From: Methylibium petroleiphilum PM1
GTDB taxonomy: Bacteria; Pseudomonadota; Gammaproteobacteria; Burkholderiales; Burkholderiaceae_C
Reading direction: 5' to 3'
NCBI RefSeq assembly: GCF_000015725.1
Contig: NC_008825.1
Location: 744,001-808,000 of the forward strand
DNA length: 64,000 nt
The notes beneath the pieces are model-generated. The model had not been told where the DNA came from, searched no databases, and worked only from the letters and a program-made list of their open reading frames with translations. The position numbers and the translations under genes are program-made. Positions 25,989-34,061 of the stretch are shown here, in pieces (within the stretch, counting starts at the first letter, position 1; every line of letters begins with the position of its first letter).

Positions 25989-27215
25989 GTGGCCTCCTCG
26001 GGCGGCCATGTGATCCATCTGGTCGGGCGACTGACCGACGAGGTGTTCAGCTTTCTGGGTCCTGCCACCGAGGCACTGACCGGCTCCGGTCTGGCGCAGA
26101 CGGTGGTGATCGTCGACGACCTGCGCTACCGCCACCAGTTGCACCGCTTCCATGACGATATCGATCTGGTGCTGATCCCGGAGCGCGGCAGCCGGTTGCT
26201 GCGCTGGCAGGCATCGATGCAGACCTTGCGCGAGGTGCTGGCGAAGCATGACGACGTCAAGGCCATGCACCTGCATGGTTTCCTGCCGTCGCTCATCGGC
26301 TCGTATGTCGCCCGGTCCCTGGGGCTGGGCGTTCCCATGTACTACTCGCCTCACGGCTCCAAGTCGCTCGGCTCGCTGCATCGCTTGGGAAGCCTGATGC
26401 TGTGGTGCCTGAAGCCCGTGATCGGCTCGTTGCGTGATCTGCGAGCGATCTCCAGTCTGTCGCAGGAGGCCAAGGCCCTGCACACGCTGACGGACACCCA
26501 GTCGATCGAGGTGGCCGAGAGCCCGGTGTCGGAGGCCTTCTTCGACGTTGATCGCCATGAAGTCCACCACCCGCTGATCGTCACCGGCAGTCGCTGCCAC
26601 GATCCGCGCGCGGCTGAACTGTTCGCGCAACTCGCCGTGCTGCTCAGCGACAAGGCGCTGCGCCTGAGCTTCAACTGGATCGGCCGGACGGATCAGAACT
26701 CGCAGGTGCGTCTGCGTGCCGCCGATGTGAGCGTCTATGACGTGCGCGAGGACAGCGATCTCGCCTCGCGTCTGGCGGCAGGCTGGATCTATATGGCCCC
26801 CGGCAGGACGCGCGGCTTCCCCGTGTTCCTGGCGGAAGCGATGGCGGTCGGTCTGCCCTGTGTCGCGATCGACACTCCCGATCACCGCGACGTCATCCGG
26901 CACGGCGAGACGGGCTTTCTCTGCCGCAACGAAGAAGAAATCCTCTACAGCATCGCGCAGTTGATCGACACACCGGGGTTGCGTGCCGCCATGGGCGCGG
27001 CGGCCCGCCGGACCGCACGGCAGCGATTCAGCGAAGCGCGTTTCCGCGACTCGCTGCTGTCGGCCTACGACCTGCCCACGGGTCCGGGCGGCCTCTCGCC
27101 GCTGTCGCCGCTGCTGCCTTCCATCGGTGGCTCGGGCCTCACGTCCGCCACACCCGCGGCTCCGCCCCCGCGCAGTCCCACGCCAGCCGGCGCCATCGAC
27201 CTCTCACCGCTCTGA
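25989..27215 (+). CDS. Glycosyltransferase (GT4-like)
   Basis: Glycosyltransferase of about 408 residues. It opens with GHVIHLVGRLTDEVFSFLGP, includes MYYSPHGSKSLGSLHRLG, and ends its GT-B domain with WIYMAPGRTRGFPVFLAEAMAVGLPCVAIDTPDHRDVI, the E-x7-E-like donor block. I chose the GTG at 25989, which has GGAG 7 bases upstream; a TTG at 25935 with AAGAGG is an alternative. It likely adds the second sugar after the initiating transferase 85 bp upstream. Its last 40 residues (Pro/Ser/Leu-rich) are not part of the family domain, and the final 77 bp overlap the 3' end of ureD on the other strand. Confidence 0.82.
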   Translation: MASSGGHVIHLVGRLTDEVFSFLGPATEALTGSGLAQTVVIVDDLRYRHQLHRFHDDIDLVLIPERGSRLLRWQASMQTLREVLAKHDDVKAMHLHGFLPSLIGSYVARSLGLGVPMYYSPHGSKSLGSLHRLGSLMLWCLKPVIGSLRDLRAISSLSQEAKALHTLTDTQSIEVAESPVSEAFFDVDRHEVHHPLIVTGSRCHDPRAAELFAQLAVLLSDKALRLSFNWIGRTDQNSQVRLRAADVSVYDVREDSDLASRLAAGWIYMAPGRTRGFPVFLAEAMAVGLPCVAIDTPDHRDVIRHGETGFLCRNEEEILYSIAQLIDTPGLRAAMGAAARRTARQRFSEARFRDSLLSAYDLPTGPGGLSPLSPLLPSIGGSGLTSATPAAPPPRSPTPAGAIDLSPL

Positions 27216-28029
27216 GCCGCTGCATCAGCGGCTCCACCCGCGCGCCCAGCATGCGCAGCACGACCACGTGGTCGTGCGGGGCGGTCACGCCCAGCGGCTC
27301 GGCGCCCGGTTGTGCGGCCGAGTCGGGCGCGCGTGCGGCGTCGATCAGCGCATCACGCCGCGCGCTCGCGAGGGCGGTGCCGCTGGCGAACCACAGCGTC
27401 GCCAGCACCGTGTGGCCGGCCCAGCCCAGCGGGCTGGCGAGCAGCCGCTGCGTGACGGGCGCATGGCGCGGGTCGTCGAAGTCGAGCACGCCGCGCTCCA
27501 GCCAGGGCAGCGGGTGGGCGGCGCTGCGCACCTCGATGCTCTGCTCGAAGCAGCCGCTCGCGTAGCGCTCGCCCGCCGCGGGCAGGCCCAGCGCCAGCAG
27601 GTCCCAGCCCAGCATCTCGGCGCCGGGCGCCAGCTCGAAGCGCAGCGCGTTGCGTGCGCGCGCGCCGTCGTGCACCAGGGTCTCGAGCGGCAGCCACTCC
27701 AGCCGTGCGCCGTCGGCCACCCGGGCGGTCAGCGTCTGCAGCGCGGCGTCGCCGCCGCTGCGGTAGAAGCGCGTGGCGCCCGGCGTGGTGAGCAGCGCGT
27801 GCGCGCCGGTGTCGACCTGCGCCGTCAGCGCCAGCTCGTCGCCGCCCACGATGCCGCCCGGCGGATGCACCAGCACGTGGTGGCAGATGCCCGGGCCTTC
27901 GGGGTACAGACTCTGCAGCACCCGCAGCGGCCCGCTGTGCACGCCGCGGCCGATGGTGCGGGGAAGCGCCGCCGCGGGGGCGTCGGGATCGGGGCGGTAG
28001 TGCAGGTCGAGGCTGCCGAGCCAGGCCAT
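27139..28029 (-). CDS. ureD: Urease accessory protein UreD
   Basis: UreD (UreH) of 296 residues, a scaffold in nickel insertion into urease. Signature segments are PEGPGICHHVLVHPPGGIVGGDEL, TTPGATRFYRS, DGARLEWLPLETLVHDGA and the normal C terminus RRLAWDCAGAEPRVWRT. The start is the ATG at 28029. The usual downstream partners ureA, ureB and ureC are absent; instead the gene runs convergently into the EPS glycosyltransferase gene and overlaps it by 77 bp. It is therefore an orphan in this window, either displaced from a urease operon elsewhere or left by a rearrangement. All family blocks are intact, so it could still function in trans. Confidence 0.92.
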   Translation of the reverse strand: MAWLGSLDLHYRPDPDAPAAALPRTIGRGVHSGPLRVLQSLYPEGPGICHHVLVHPPGGIVGGDELALTAQVDTGAHALLTTPGATRFYRSGGDAALQTLTARVADGARLEWLPLETLVHDGARARNALRFELAPGAEMLGWDLLALGLPAAGERYASGCFEQSIEVRSAAHPLPWLERGVLDFDDPRHAPVTQRLLASPLGWAGHTVLATLWFASGTALASARRDALIDAARAPDSAAQPGAEPLGVTAPHDHVVVLRMLGARVEPLMQRLRAVRGRWRRLAWDCAGAEPRVWRT

Positions 28030-28301
28030 GGGATGCGTGCGGAGCGGGGGAGGGACGCGGAGGGCGCGAGCGATTGGCCGCAACTCTAGCCGCTCGCTCG
28101 AGCCTCGTGGATCCAGCTCCGGACGGGACGATGATCCGCACCTCGCAACATGCGTACGGCGCATGCGAAGCGCCCCAGATGTCGCTTGAGGCGGACGTCG
28201 GCGATGGGTTCAATGGGTCTCGCAGCAGCGCCCGCGGCGAACCGACCCAGGCGATCGGTTCCGGGCTCTGCTCGTTCGATGAACGAACCTCCGGAGCCCC
28301 C

Positions 28302-29201
28302 ATGAACACGCTGACCCCTCTGCTCGAGCCCCTGCGCACTCCCCCCGGCCCGTCGCCCCGCCGAGACAGGCACGTCCTGGCGCGACTGAACTACCTCCAG
28401 CCCACCGCGGAGCGTCCGTACAGCTATGCCTGCGAGCCGCCGCCGGGCACACCGTGGGAGAACTGCGAGTACGAGCCGCGGCAGATGGAGATCCGGGACG
28501 CGCGCCTCGCCGACAAGCCGCCGTGCATCGATAGCGAGGGCTACGCGTTGTGGGACGCGCCCACGTCCGTCACGGACTTCCTCGACACCGAAGCGGTCCG
28601 GGCCCGCTACTACCCCGAGGCCGCAGAACTGGCGCTGGCCGCGACCGGCGCGACGCGCGCCTACGTCTTCGACCACCTGGTGCGCCGGCGCGAACCCGAT
28701 CGCGCGGCACTCACGTTCGGCCGGCAACGCGCCAACGACGTGGCCGCGGCCAATGGCCGCATCCACAACGACTACACGGAAGCCTCCGGCCGCAAGCGGC
28801 TGGCGCTCGTGCTGGACGATCCCGAGGCGGTGGCCCGCGTCAGGCGGTTCGCCATCGTCAACGTGTGGCGGTCGATCAAGGGTCCGGTGCTGGACACGCC
28901 GCTCGCGGTGTGCGACGCGCGCACGCTGACGGTCTCGGACCTCGTGGTCAGCGATGTGCGCTACCCGCGCCGCACCGGCGAGATCTACGTCGCGCTGCAC
29001 TCGCCGCTGCATCGATGGTCCTACTTCTCGCAGATGGACCGCCATGAGGCGCTGGTGTTCAAGCAGTACGACTCCCGGGTCAGCGGCGTGGCCCGGTTCA
29101 CACCGCACACCGCCTTCGACCTGCCCGACATCCCCGCCGGCGCGCCGCTGCGCGAGAGCATCGAGCTGCGCTGCCTCGTGGTCTACGGAGACGCGCAATG
29201 A
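28302..29201 (+). CDS. CmcJ/NvfI-like oxygenase-family protein
   Basis: Protein of 299 residues resembling the CmcJ/NvfI/AsaB group, which includes fungal biosynthetic oxygenases and a cephamycin methoxylation protein. Visible family blocks are LNYLQPTAERPYSYACEPPPG, ATRAYVFDHLVRRRE, a RIHNDYTE metal-binding-like motif, VNVWRSIKGPVLDTPLAVCD, and YFSQMDRHEALVFKQYDS. Fold and metal use in bacterial members are not established by this sequence. The ATG at 28302 has GGAG 6 bases upstream. It overlaps the next gene by 4 bp (ATGA), so the pair is translated together; the partner suggests aromatic or thiol-dependent chemistry, which is inference. Confidence 0.8.
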   Translation: MNTLTPLLEPLRTPPGPSPRRDRHVLARLNYLQPTAERPYSYACEPPPGTPWENCEYEPRQMEIRDARLADKPPCIDSEGYALWDAPTSVTDFLDTEAVRARYYPEAAELALAATGATRAYVFDHLVRRREPDRAALTFGRQRANDVAAANGRIHNDYTEASGRKRLALVLDDPEAVARVRRFAIVNVWRSIKGPVLDTPLAVCDARTLTVSDLVVSDVRYPRRTGEIYVALHSPLHRWSYFSQMDRHEALVFKQYDSRVSGVARFTPHTAFDLPDIPAGAPLRESIELRCLVVYGDAQ

Positions 29202-29803
29202 GCGCCGCGCCGATCGAGTTCTGGTTCGAGTTCGCCAGCAACTACAGCTACCTCAGCGTGATGCGCATCGAGGACTGCGCTGCCCGGCGCGGCGTGCAAG
29301 TCCGCTGGAAGCCCTTCCTGCTGGGGCCGATCTTCCGGAGCTTTGGCTGGCAGACATCGCCCTTCGTGCTGCAGAAGGCCAAGGGCGACTACGTCTGGCA
29401 GGACATGGTGCGCCAGTGCCGCAAGTACGACCTGGCATGGACCCGGCCCTCGGGCTTTCCCCGCTCGTCGCTGCTGCCCTCACGCGTGGCGCTCGTGGGG
29501 GCCGAGCAGGATTGGATCGGCGCCTACTGCCGGCGCGTGATGTCGATCAACTTCGGCGAGGACCGGGAGATCGATACGAACAAGGTGGTGACGGAGGTGC
29601 TCACGGCGCTCGGCCTGCCGGCACGGCAGATCATCGACGAGGCGCAGTCCGAGGCCAACAAGCTGCGGCTGAGGCAGCAGACGGAGACGGCGGCGCGGCG
29701 AGGGATCTTCGGTGCGCCGATGTTCTTCGTGGGCGACGACATGTTCTGGGGCAACGATCGCCTGGACGATGCCCTGGACCACTGCGTCCAGGCGCCGGCG
29801 TAG
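29198..29803 (+). CDS. 2-hydroxychromene-2-carboxylate isomerase-like (DsbA family)
   Basis: DsbA-fold protein of 201 residues, of the HCCA isomerase/kappa-class glutathione transferase family. It opens with IEFWFEFASNYSYLSVMRIED, where the serine/asparagine region sits in place of a thioredoxin CxxC. It contains VRWKPFLLGPIFRSFGWQTSP and ends with ARRGIFGAPMFFVGDDMFWGNDRLDDAL, the family glutathione-binding block. HCCA isomerase acts in naphthalene degradation, but no other naphthalene genes are present, so the substrate here is open. It is co-translated with the CmcJ-like protein and convergent with the LysR gene 7 bp downstream. Confidence 0.85.
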   Translation: MSAAPIEFWFEFASNYSYLSVMRIEDCAARRGVQVRWKPFLLGPIFRSFGWQTSPFVLQKAKGDYVWQDMVRQCRKYDLAWTRPSGFPRSSLLPSRVALVGAEQDWIGAYCRRVMSINFGEDREIDTNKVVTEVLTALGLPARQIIDEAQSEANKLRLRQQTETAARRGIFGAPMFFVGDDMFWGNDRLDDALDHCVQAPA

Positions 29804-29810
29804 GGACGAC

Positions 29811-30773
29811 TCAGGAACGCCGGGCGCGCGGCTTCGGTGCCGTCTGCGGGGGCGCGAGAGCGGGCTCGGCCGACATTCGCGCCTCGCTTTCTATCCACTC
29901 CGCCACGCGACGGATGTCGGCGCGGGGACGATCGTTGGCGAGGATGAGCCAGTAGGCGTGCTCCATGTCCGCACGGTGGTTCGGTGGGGCCAGCCGGACC
30001 AGCCGGCCGGCGTCGAGCAGCGGCTGGATCAGCTCGATGCGCCCCAGCGCCACGCCCTGCGCGTCCAGCGCGGCCTGGATCACCTGGTCGTACTGGTTGA
30101 AGTGCAGCATGCCCTGGTGCCGCACGTCGGACCAGCCTGCGGCACCGAGCCAGTCGCCCCATCGCAGCCAGGGGTGCGTCGGGTCGTCGAACTCCAGCAG
30201 CGAGACCTTCGCGAGCGCCTGCGCCGACCGCAGGGACTTGAGGCCCAGTGAAGGGTGGGCCACCGGCGCGACGGATTCGCCGAACAGGCGGGTCGCCCCG
30301 GCCGGCGCCAAGGCCGGCGTGGTGTAGCGGATGGCCAGGTCGATGCCGTCGCTGCGCAGGTCGGCCACGCGGTTGTTCGCAGACACGCGCAGGTCCACGC
30401 CCGGATGCAGCTTCTGGAACCGGCTCAGCCGCGGCAGCAGCCACAGGCCCGTCACGCCGATGCTCGCGCTCAGCATCACCGGTCGCAGCACGCCGGTGGT
30501 GTGGATCTCGCCCATCACGTCCTGCATCTGCTGCACCGCGCCGTCGGCGCTGCGGAACAGCCGTTCGCCTTCGGCCGTGAACGCGATGGAGCGGTAGCCG
30601 CGGACCAGCAGCTTCACGCCGAGCTGCTCTTCCAGCGCGCCGATCTGCCGACTGACGGCGGATTGCGTGAGGCACAGGTCCTGCGACGCGAGCGTGATGC
30701 TCATGCGGCGTCCCACCGCGACGAAACCCCGGATCAGGTCGAGCGATGGCAGTCGTACGAGAGGGAGTGACAT
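29811..30773 (-). CDS. LysR-family transcriptional regulator
   Basis: LysR-type regulator of 320 residues. The N-terminal winged helix-turn-helix is seen in LDLIRGFVAVGRRMSITLASQDLCLTQSAVSRQIGALEEQLG, and the effector domain has LRPVMLSASIGVTGLWLLPRL and LRSDGIDLAIRYTTP, similar to GcvA-like members. I used the ATG at 30773 (MSLPLVRLPSLDL); an earlier start at 30941 would include unrelated sequence. It is divergent from the small ABM-like gene and convergent with the CmcJ/HCCA pair; either could be its target. The C-terminal tail is proline- and arginine-rich. Confidence 0.9.
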   Translation of the reverse strand: MSLPLVRLPSLDLIRGFVAVGRRMSITLASQDLCLTQSAVSRQIGALEEQLGVKLLVRGYRSIAFTAEGERLFRSADGAVQQMQDVMGEIHTTGVLRPVMLSASIGVTGLWLLPRLSRFQKLHPGVDLRVSANNRVADLRSDGIDLAIRYTTPALAPAGATRLFGESVAPVAHPSLGLKSLRSAQALAKVSLLEFDDPTHPWLRWGDWLGAAGWSDVRHQGMLHFNQYDQVIQAALDAQGVALGRIELIQPLLDAGRLVRLAPPNHRADMEHAYWLILANDRPRADIRRVAEWIESEARMSAEPALAPPQTAPKPRARRS

Positions 30774-30848
30774 TCCTGGGGCGTATGCGATGCGACGGAA
30801 TGATCGATTGAAGCACAGGCGGCGCGGTCCTGTAATCCGAACCTCGAA

Positions 30849-30864
30849 CCGGCATGCGTGCCGG
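30849..30864. promoter_or_regulatory. Inverted repeat between the LysR gene and its divergent neighbour
   Basis: CCGGCA-TGCG-TGCCGG is a perfect 6-4-6 palindrome in the divergent intergenic space between the LysR gene and the gene at 30889. LysR regulators commonly bind such dyads next to their own gene, so it is a candidate operator. The classical T-N11-A form is not evident. Confidence 0.35.
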
Positions 30865-30888
30865 CCCCTGCTTCGACCGGAGACCGTG

Positions 30889-31203
30889 GTGACAACCGAT
30901 CCGACCGTTTCGTGGCCCTCGATGGACCACGTGCTGATCATCCACTCCGTGCGCGACTACGCGGCCTGGAAGCAGGTCTTCGACGAGGCCGCCGCGCTGC
31001 GCCGGCGCGCCGGTGAACTGAGCTACCAGCTCCTGCGCGACGAGCACGATGCCAACCGGGTGGTTCACTTCTCGCGATGGACATCGCTCGCGGAGGCCCG
31101 CGCCTTCTTCGAATCGCCGGGGCTGGAGGAGATCCGGCGACGTGCCGGCGTCGAGGCCCCCGAGTTCAACTACCTGCACGGCCTGGAGCAGGGCACGCTC
31201 TGA
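30889..31203 (+). CDS. Small ABM-like (dimeric alpha/beta barrel) protein
   Basis: Protein of about 104 residues with the pattern of the antibiotic-biosynthesis-monooxygenase/dimeric ferredoxin-like barrel families. HVLIIHSVRDYAAWKQVFDEAAALRRRAGELSYQLLRDE is a first strand-helix unit, then VVHFSRWTSLAEARAFFESPGLEEIRRRAGV follows. The specific reaction cannot be assigned. The GTG at 30889 has GGAG six bases before it; an ATG at 30922 is the alternative start. It is divergent from the LysR gene and 61 bp before the cupin gene, and may be controlled by that regulator. Confidence 0.65.
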   Translation: MTTDPTVSWPSMDHVLIIHSVRDYAAWKQVFDEAAALRRRAGELSYQLLRDEHDANRVVHFSRWTSLAEARAFFESPGLEEIRRRAGVEAPEFNYLHGLEQGTL

Positions 31204-31264
31204 ACGCCCGCGTCGAGCCCGGACCTCGGCGCCGAACCCATGACATCCAGAGTCGGAGGAACCG

Positions 31265-31747
31265 ATGAATGAGGACCAGAAACCGGTGGCGATCCACGCG
31301 CTCCAGGCCGCCGTGCGGACGAAGCCGTCCAACTATCCCGAGCCCTTCGCGTCCCGCATGGCGGGGCGCGTCATCCGTCCGCTCGGTGATGTCTTCGGCC
31401 TGTCGAACTTCGGTGTCAATCTGACGCTGCTGGCGCCCGGCGCGGTGTCGGCGCTGCGGCACGCGCACCGCCGGCAGGACGAGTTCGTCTACGTCGTGGC
31501 GGGCTCGCCGACGCTGGTCACCGACGCGGGCGAGACGCCGCTGCAGCCCGGCATGTGCGCCGGATTCCGCGCGGGCAGCGGCGATGCGCACCGGCTGGTC
31601 AATCGCACCGACCACGATTGCCTCTTCCTGGTGGTGGGCGACAGGACCGCCGGCGACAGCGCGATCTACCCGGACGACGACCTCGTGGCGCAGCTGGGCG
31701 AGGGCGGCCGGTGGCAGTTCCTGCACAAGAACGGCGATCCGTATTGA
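31265..31747 (+). CDS. Cupin-domain protein
   Basis: Single-domain cupin of 160 residues. The two cupin motifs are visible: GAVSALRHAHRRQDEFVYVVAGSPTLVTDAGE (motif 1, metal ligands His-x-His and Glu) and GMCAGFRAGSGDAHRLVN (motif 2, with the last ligand His), followed by LFLVVGDR. It has no signal peptide. The start ATG has GGAGG 5-9 bases before it. Function is unknown; such cupins bind small metabolites or sugars. A second small beta-type protein follows 19 bp downstream. Confidence 0.82.
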   Translation: MNEDQKPVAIHALQAAVRTKPSNYPEPFASRMAGRVIRPLGDVFGLSNFGVNLTLLAPGAVSALRHAHRRQDEFVYVVAGSPTLVTDAGETPLQPGMCAGFRAGSGDAHRLVNRTDHDCLFLVVGDRTAGDSAIYPDDDLVAQLGEGGRWQFLHKNGDPY

Positions 31748-31766
31748 CGGACCCCCCGCCCGCATC

Positions 31767-32132
31767 ATGAAGCCGAGCTCTCGCCACGTCCTGATCGCGT
31801 GGAACGAACGCCTGGAGCGCACCGTGGGTGCGGCGCTGCGCCTCTGGCGCCGACCGGGCGCCGTGTCGCGACCCGACGCCCTGGAGGTGGACGTCGCGTT
31901 CGCCGAGCCCTACCGAATCACCTCGCCGACGGACGTTTGGGTCGCATGCCTGAGCGGAACGGCGTGGCTGACGCGGGAAGGGTGTCTGGCCGACACGATC
32001 CTTTCGCCGGGTGACGTCCGGCGCGTGCCGGCCAGCGGGAAGCCGCTGGTCGTCGGCATGCCACGCTGCCGGCTGCGGATCGCCCTGCTGCGCGAACACG
32101 TGGCGGAGCAGCGCGGTACGCCGACCGCCTGA
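31767..32132 (+). CDS. DUF2917-domain protein
   Basis: Protein of 121 residues matching the DUF2917 pattern common in Burkholderiales: DVWVACLSGTAWLTREGCLADTILSPGDVRRVPASGKPLVVGM, a compact beta structure resembling half a cupin. No function is known for the family. The ATG at 31767 gives a normal-length protein. It lies 19 bp after the cupin gene, so the two may be co-expressed, and is convergent with the histidine kinase gene 31 bp away. Confidence 0.75.
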   Translation: MKPSSRHVLIAWNERLERTVGAALRLWRRPGAVSRPDALEVDVAFAEPYRITSPTDVWVACLSGTAWLTREGCLADTILSPGDVRRVPASGKPLVVGMPRCRLRIALLREHVAEQRGTPTA

Positions 32133-32163
32133 GCCCTCGCCGGCGCGTCCGCTGCCGGTCAGG

Positions 32164-33957
32164 TCAGGCGAGCCGCGCGAAGCCCGAGTCGCGCGGCGGC
32201 TCGTCGGCCGGGCGCGTCCTGGCGCGGCCGGAGAGCGAGAAGAACACCGTGGTGCCCACGTCGGGCTGCGAGCTCAGGCGGATGTGCCCGCCATGGCGGC
32301 GCACGATGCGCTGGCAGGTGGCCAGCCCGACGCCGGTGCCGCTGAACTCCGACGCTTCGTGCAGCCGCTGGAAGGGCTTGAAGAGCTTGTCCGCCTGCCG
32401 CGTGTCGAAGCCGGCGCCGTTGTCGCGCACGAAGAACTCCGTGCCGTCCGGCGACTCGACACGGCCCACCTCGATCTCGGCGCACGCGCGCTTGCCCGAG
32501 TACTTCCAGGCGTTGCCGATCAGGTTCATGAGCAGCGAGCGGGCCAGTCCGGGGTCGGCCTGCGCGTGCAGCCCGTCCTCGATCCTCACCTCGGCCTGGC
32601 GGCCGGGCTCGGACTGCCGCAGCTCGGCCACCACTTCGCGGGCGATGGCGCTCAGGTCCACGGACACCGGTTGCAACTGGTGCGTCGCCACCTGCGACAA
32701 CGCCAGCAGGTCGTTGATCAGGTGGTTCATGCCGCGCGCCGAGCTTTCCACCAGCGCGCTCATCCGGTCCCCCTCGGGGCCCAGCGCCGGCGCATAGCGT
32801 GCCCGCAGCAGGCCGATGAATCCGATGATGGCGTTCAGCGGTGTCTTCAGGTCGTGGGCGGCCGTGCGGGCGAAGGCGTCGAGCTCGTCGTTGGCGAACT
32901 GCAGCGCGGCGGTGCGGGCCTGCACGCGTTCCTCCAGCTGCTCGTTGGCGTCGCGCAGGGCCTGCGCGGCCGCCCGGACGTCGGTGATGTCCTCGATGAT
33001 CCCGCCCACCAGCCGCGAGCCGTCGCTCGCGTCGACGATGCGGCGCTTGCGGTCGGCCACCCAGCGCACGCTGCCGTCCGGACGGCAGATGCGGTACTCG
33101 CACTGCGCGCTGCCGAACGCCACCAGGTTGAGCAGCGATTCCTCGGCGATCGGCCGGTCCTCCGGGTGCACCAGCGACAGCCACAGCGTGCGGTCCTGCA
33201 GCAGCGAGCGCGCGGAGTGGCCGCAGATCGTCAGGAACGCCGGGCTCGCATAGAGCATCTCGCGCACGTCGTCCTTGCCGATCCACAGCGCTTCCTGCAG
33301 GCTGTCGTGCAGCTGGCGGAACTGCAGTTCCTGGCGCTTGAGCGCGTCGCGCGTGCGGACCTCGTCGGTCACGTCGTCGGCGATCACCAGCACGCTGTCG
33401 CGGTGCCGGATGCGCATGCGGTGCAGGCTCACGTGCACATGGCACAGCTCGCCGTTCTTCTTGCGGTGACGCACGATGCCGGCATCGTGGTGCGGCGTCA
33501 GCGTCTCGCTCAGCAGGCGCATCATCTGCGGCACGTCCTCGGGCGGGCGAATGTCGGTGGCCAGCATGCCCAGGAACTCGGCCTCGGTATAGCCGTAGTG
33601 CGCGACCGCGGCGTGGTTCACCGCGATGAAGCGCAGCGTCTCCTCGTCGAAGGCCCACATCGGCTTCGGGTGGTGCTGGAACAGGTCCTGCACCCGCACC
33701 TCGCCGATGTGCAGCCGCTGCTGGGCCTTCAGCAGCGCCAGGTTGCCGGTGCGCACCAGCGCGACGACCAGCAGGCCGCTCAAGAGCACGTAGGCGATGC
33801 CCTTGTAGCGCTGGGTGAACGTCAGCCAGTCGATGTCGTTCGAGACCTGGAGCACCAGCGCATCGGACAGCAGGATCCAGGCGATGCCGGCGACGATGTA
33901 GATCGCGCCGATGCCCAGCGCGACCTGCGTTGCCCGACGTCGAAAGACCGAATCCAT
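32164..33957 (-). CDS. Membrane PAS-domain sensor histidine kinase
   Basis: Sensor histidine kinase of 597 residues. Two membrane segments lie at about residues 12-31 and 53-69, with only a short loop between them, so sensing is probably by the membrane or the PAS domains. Two PAS regions follow (about 92-205 and 212-330), the second with the FGSAQCEYRICRPDGSVRWV PAC segment, then a coiled linker. The H-box is AFARTAAHDLKTPLNAIIGF with the phosphorylated His368. The N-box is LLMNLIGNAWKYSG, with FVRDNGAGFDTR and GTGVGLATCQRIVRRHGG completing the ATP site. No response regulator is adjacent, so it is an orphan kinase here. Confidence 0.92.
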   Translation of the reverse strand: MDSVFRRRATQVALGIGAIYIVAGIAWILLSDALVLQVSNDIDWLTFTQRYKGIAYVLLSGLLVVALVRTGNLALLKAQQRLHIGEVRVQDLFQHHPKPMWAFDEETLRFIAVNHAAVAHYGYTEAEFLGMLATDIRPPEDVPQMMRLLSETLTPHHDAGIVRHRKKNGELCHVHVSLHRMRIRHRDSVLVIADDVTDEVRTRDALKRQELQFRQLHDSLQEALWIGKDDVREMLYASPAFLTICGHSARSLLQDRTLWLSLVHPEDRPIAEESLLNLVAFGSAQCEYRICRPDGSVRWVADRKRRIVDASDGSRLVGGIIEDITDVRAAAQALRDANEQLEERVQARTAALQFANDELDAFARTAAHDLKTPLNAIIGFIGLLRARYAPALGPEGDRMSALVESSARGMNHLINDLLALSQVATHQLQPVSVDLSAIAREVVAELRQSEPGRQAEVRIEDGLHAQADPGLARSLLMNLIGNAWKYSGKRACAEIEVGRVESPDGTEFFVRDNGAGFDTRQADKLFKPFQRLHEASEFSGTGVGLATCQRIVRRHGGHIRLSSQPDVGTTVFFSLSGRARTRPADEPPRDSGFARLA

Positions 33958-34061
33958 GCGGCGCTCAGCCCCCGGGAACAGGACGAAGCGCCGACTGTAA
34001 CGCCGGGCGGGTGCCCGCGATCAGCGATGTCGCGGCGCTTCGTGCGGGGTGGCGCGAACCG

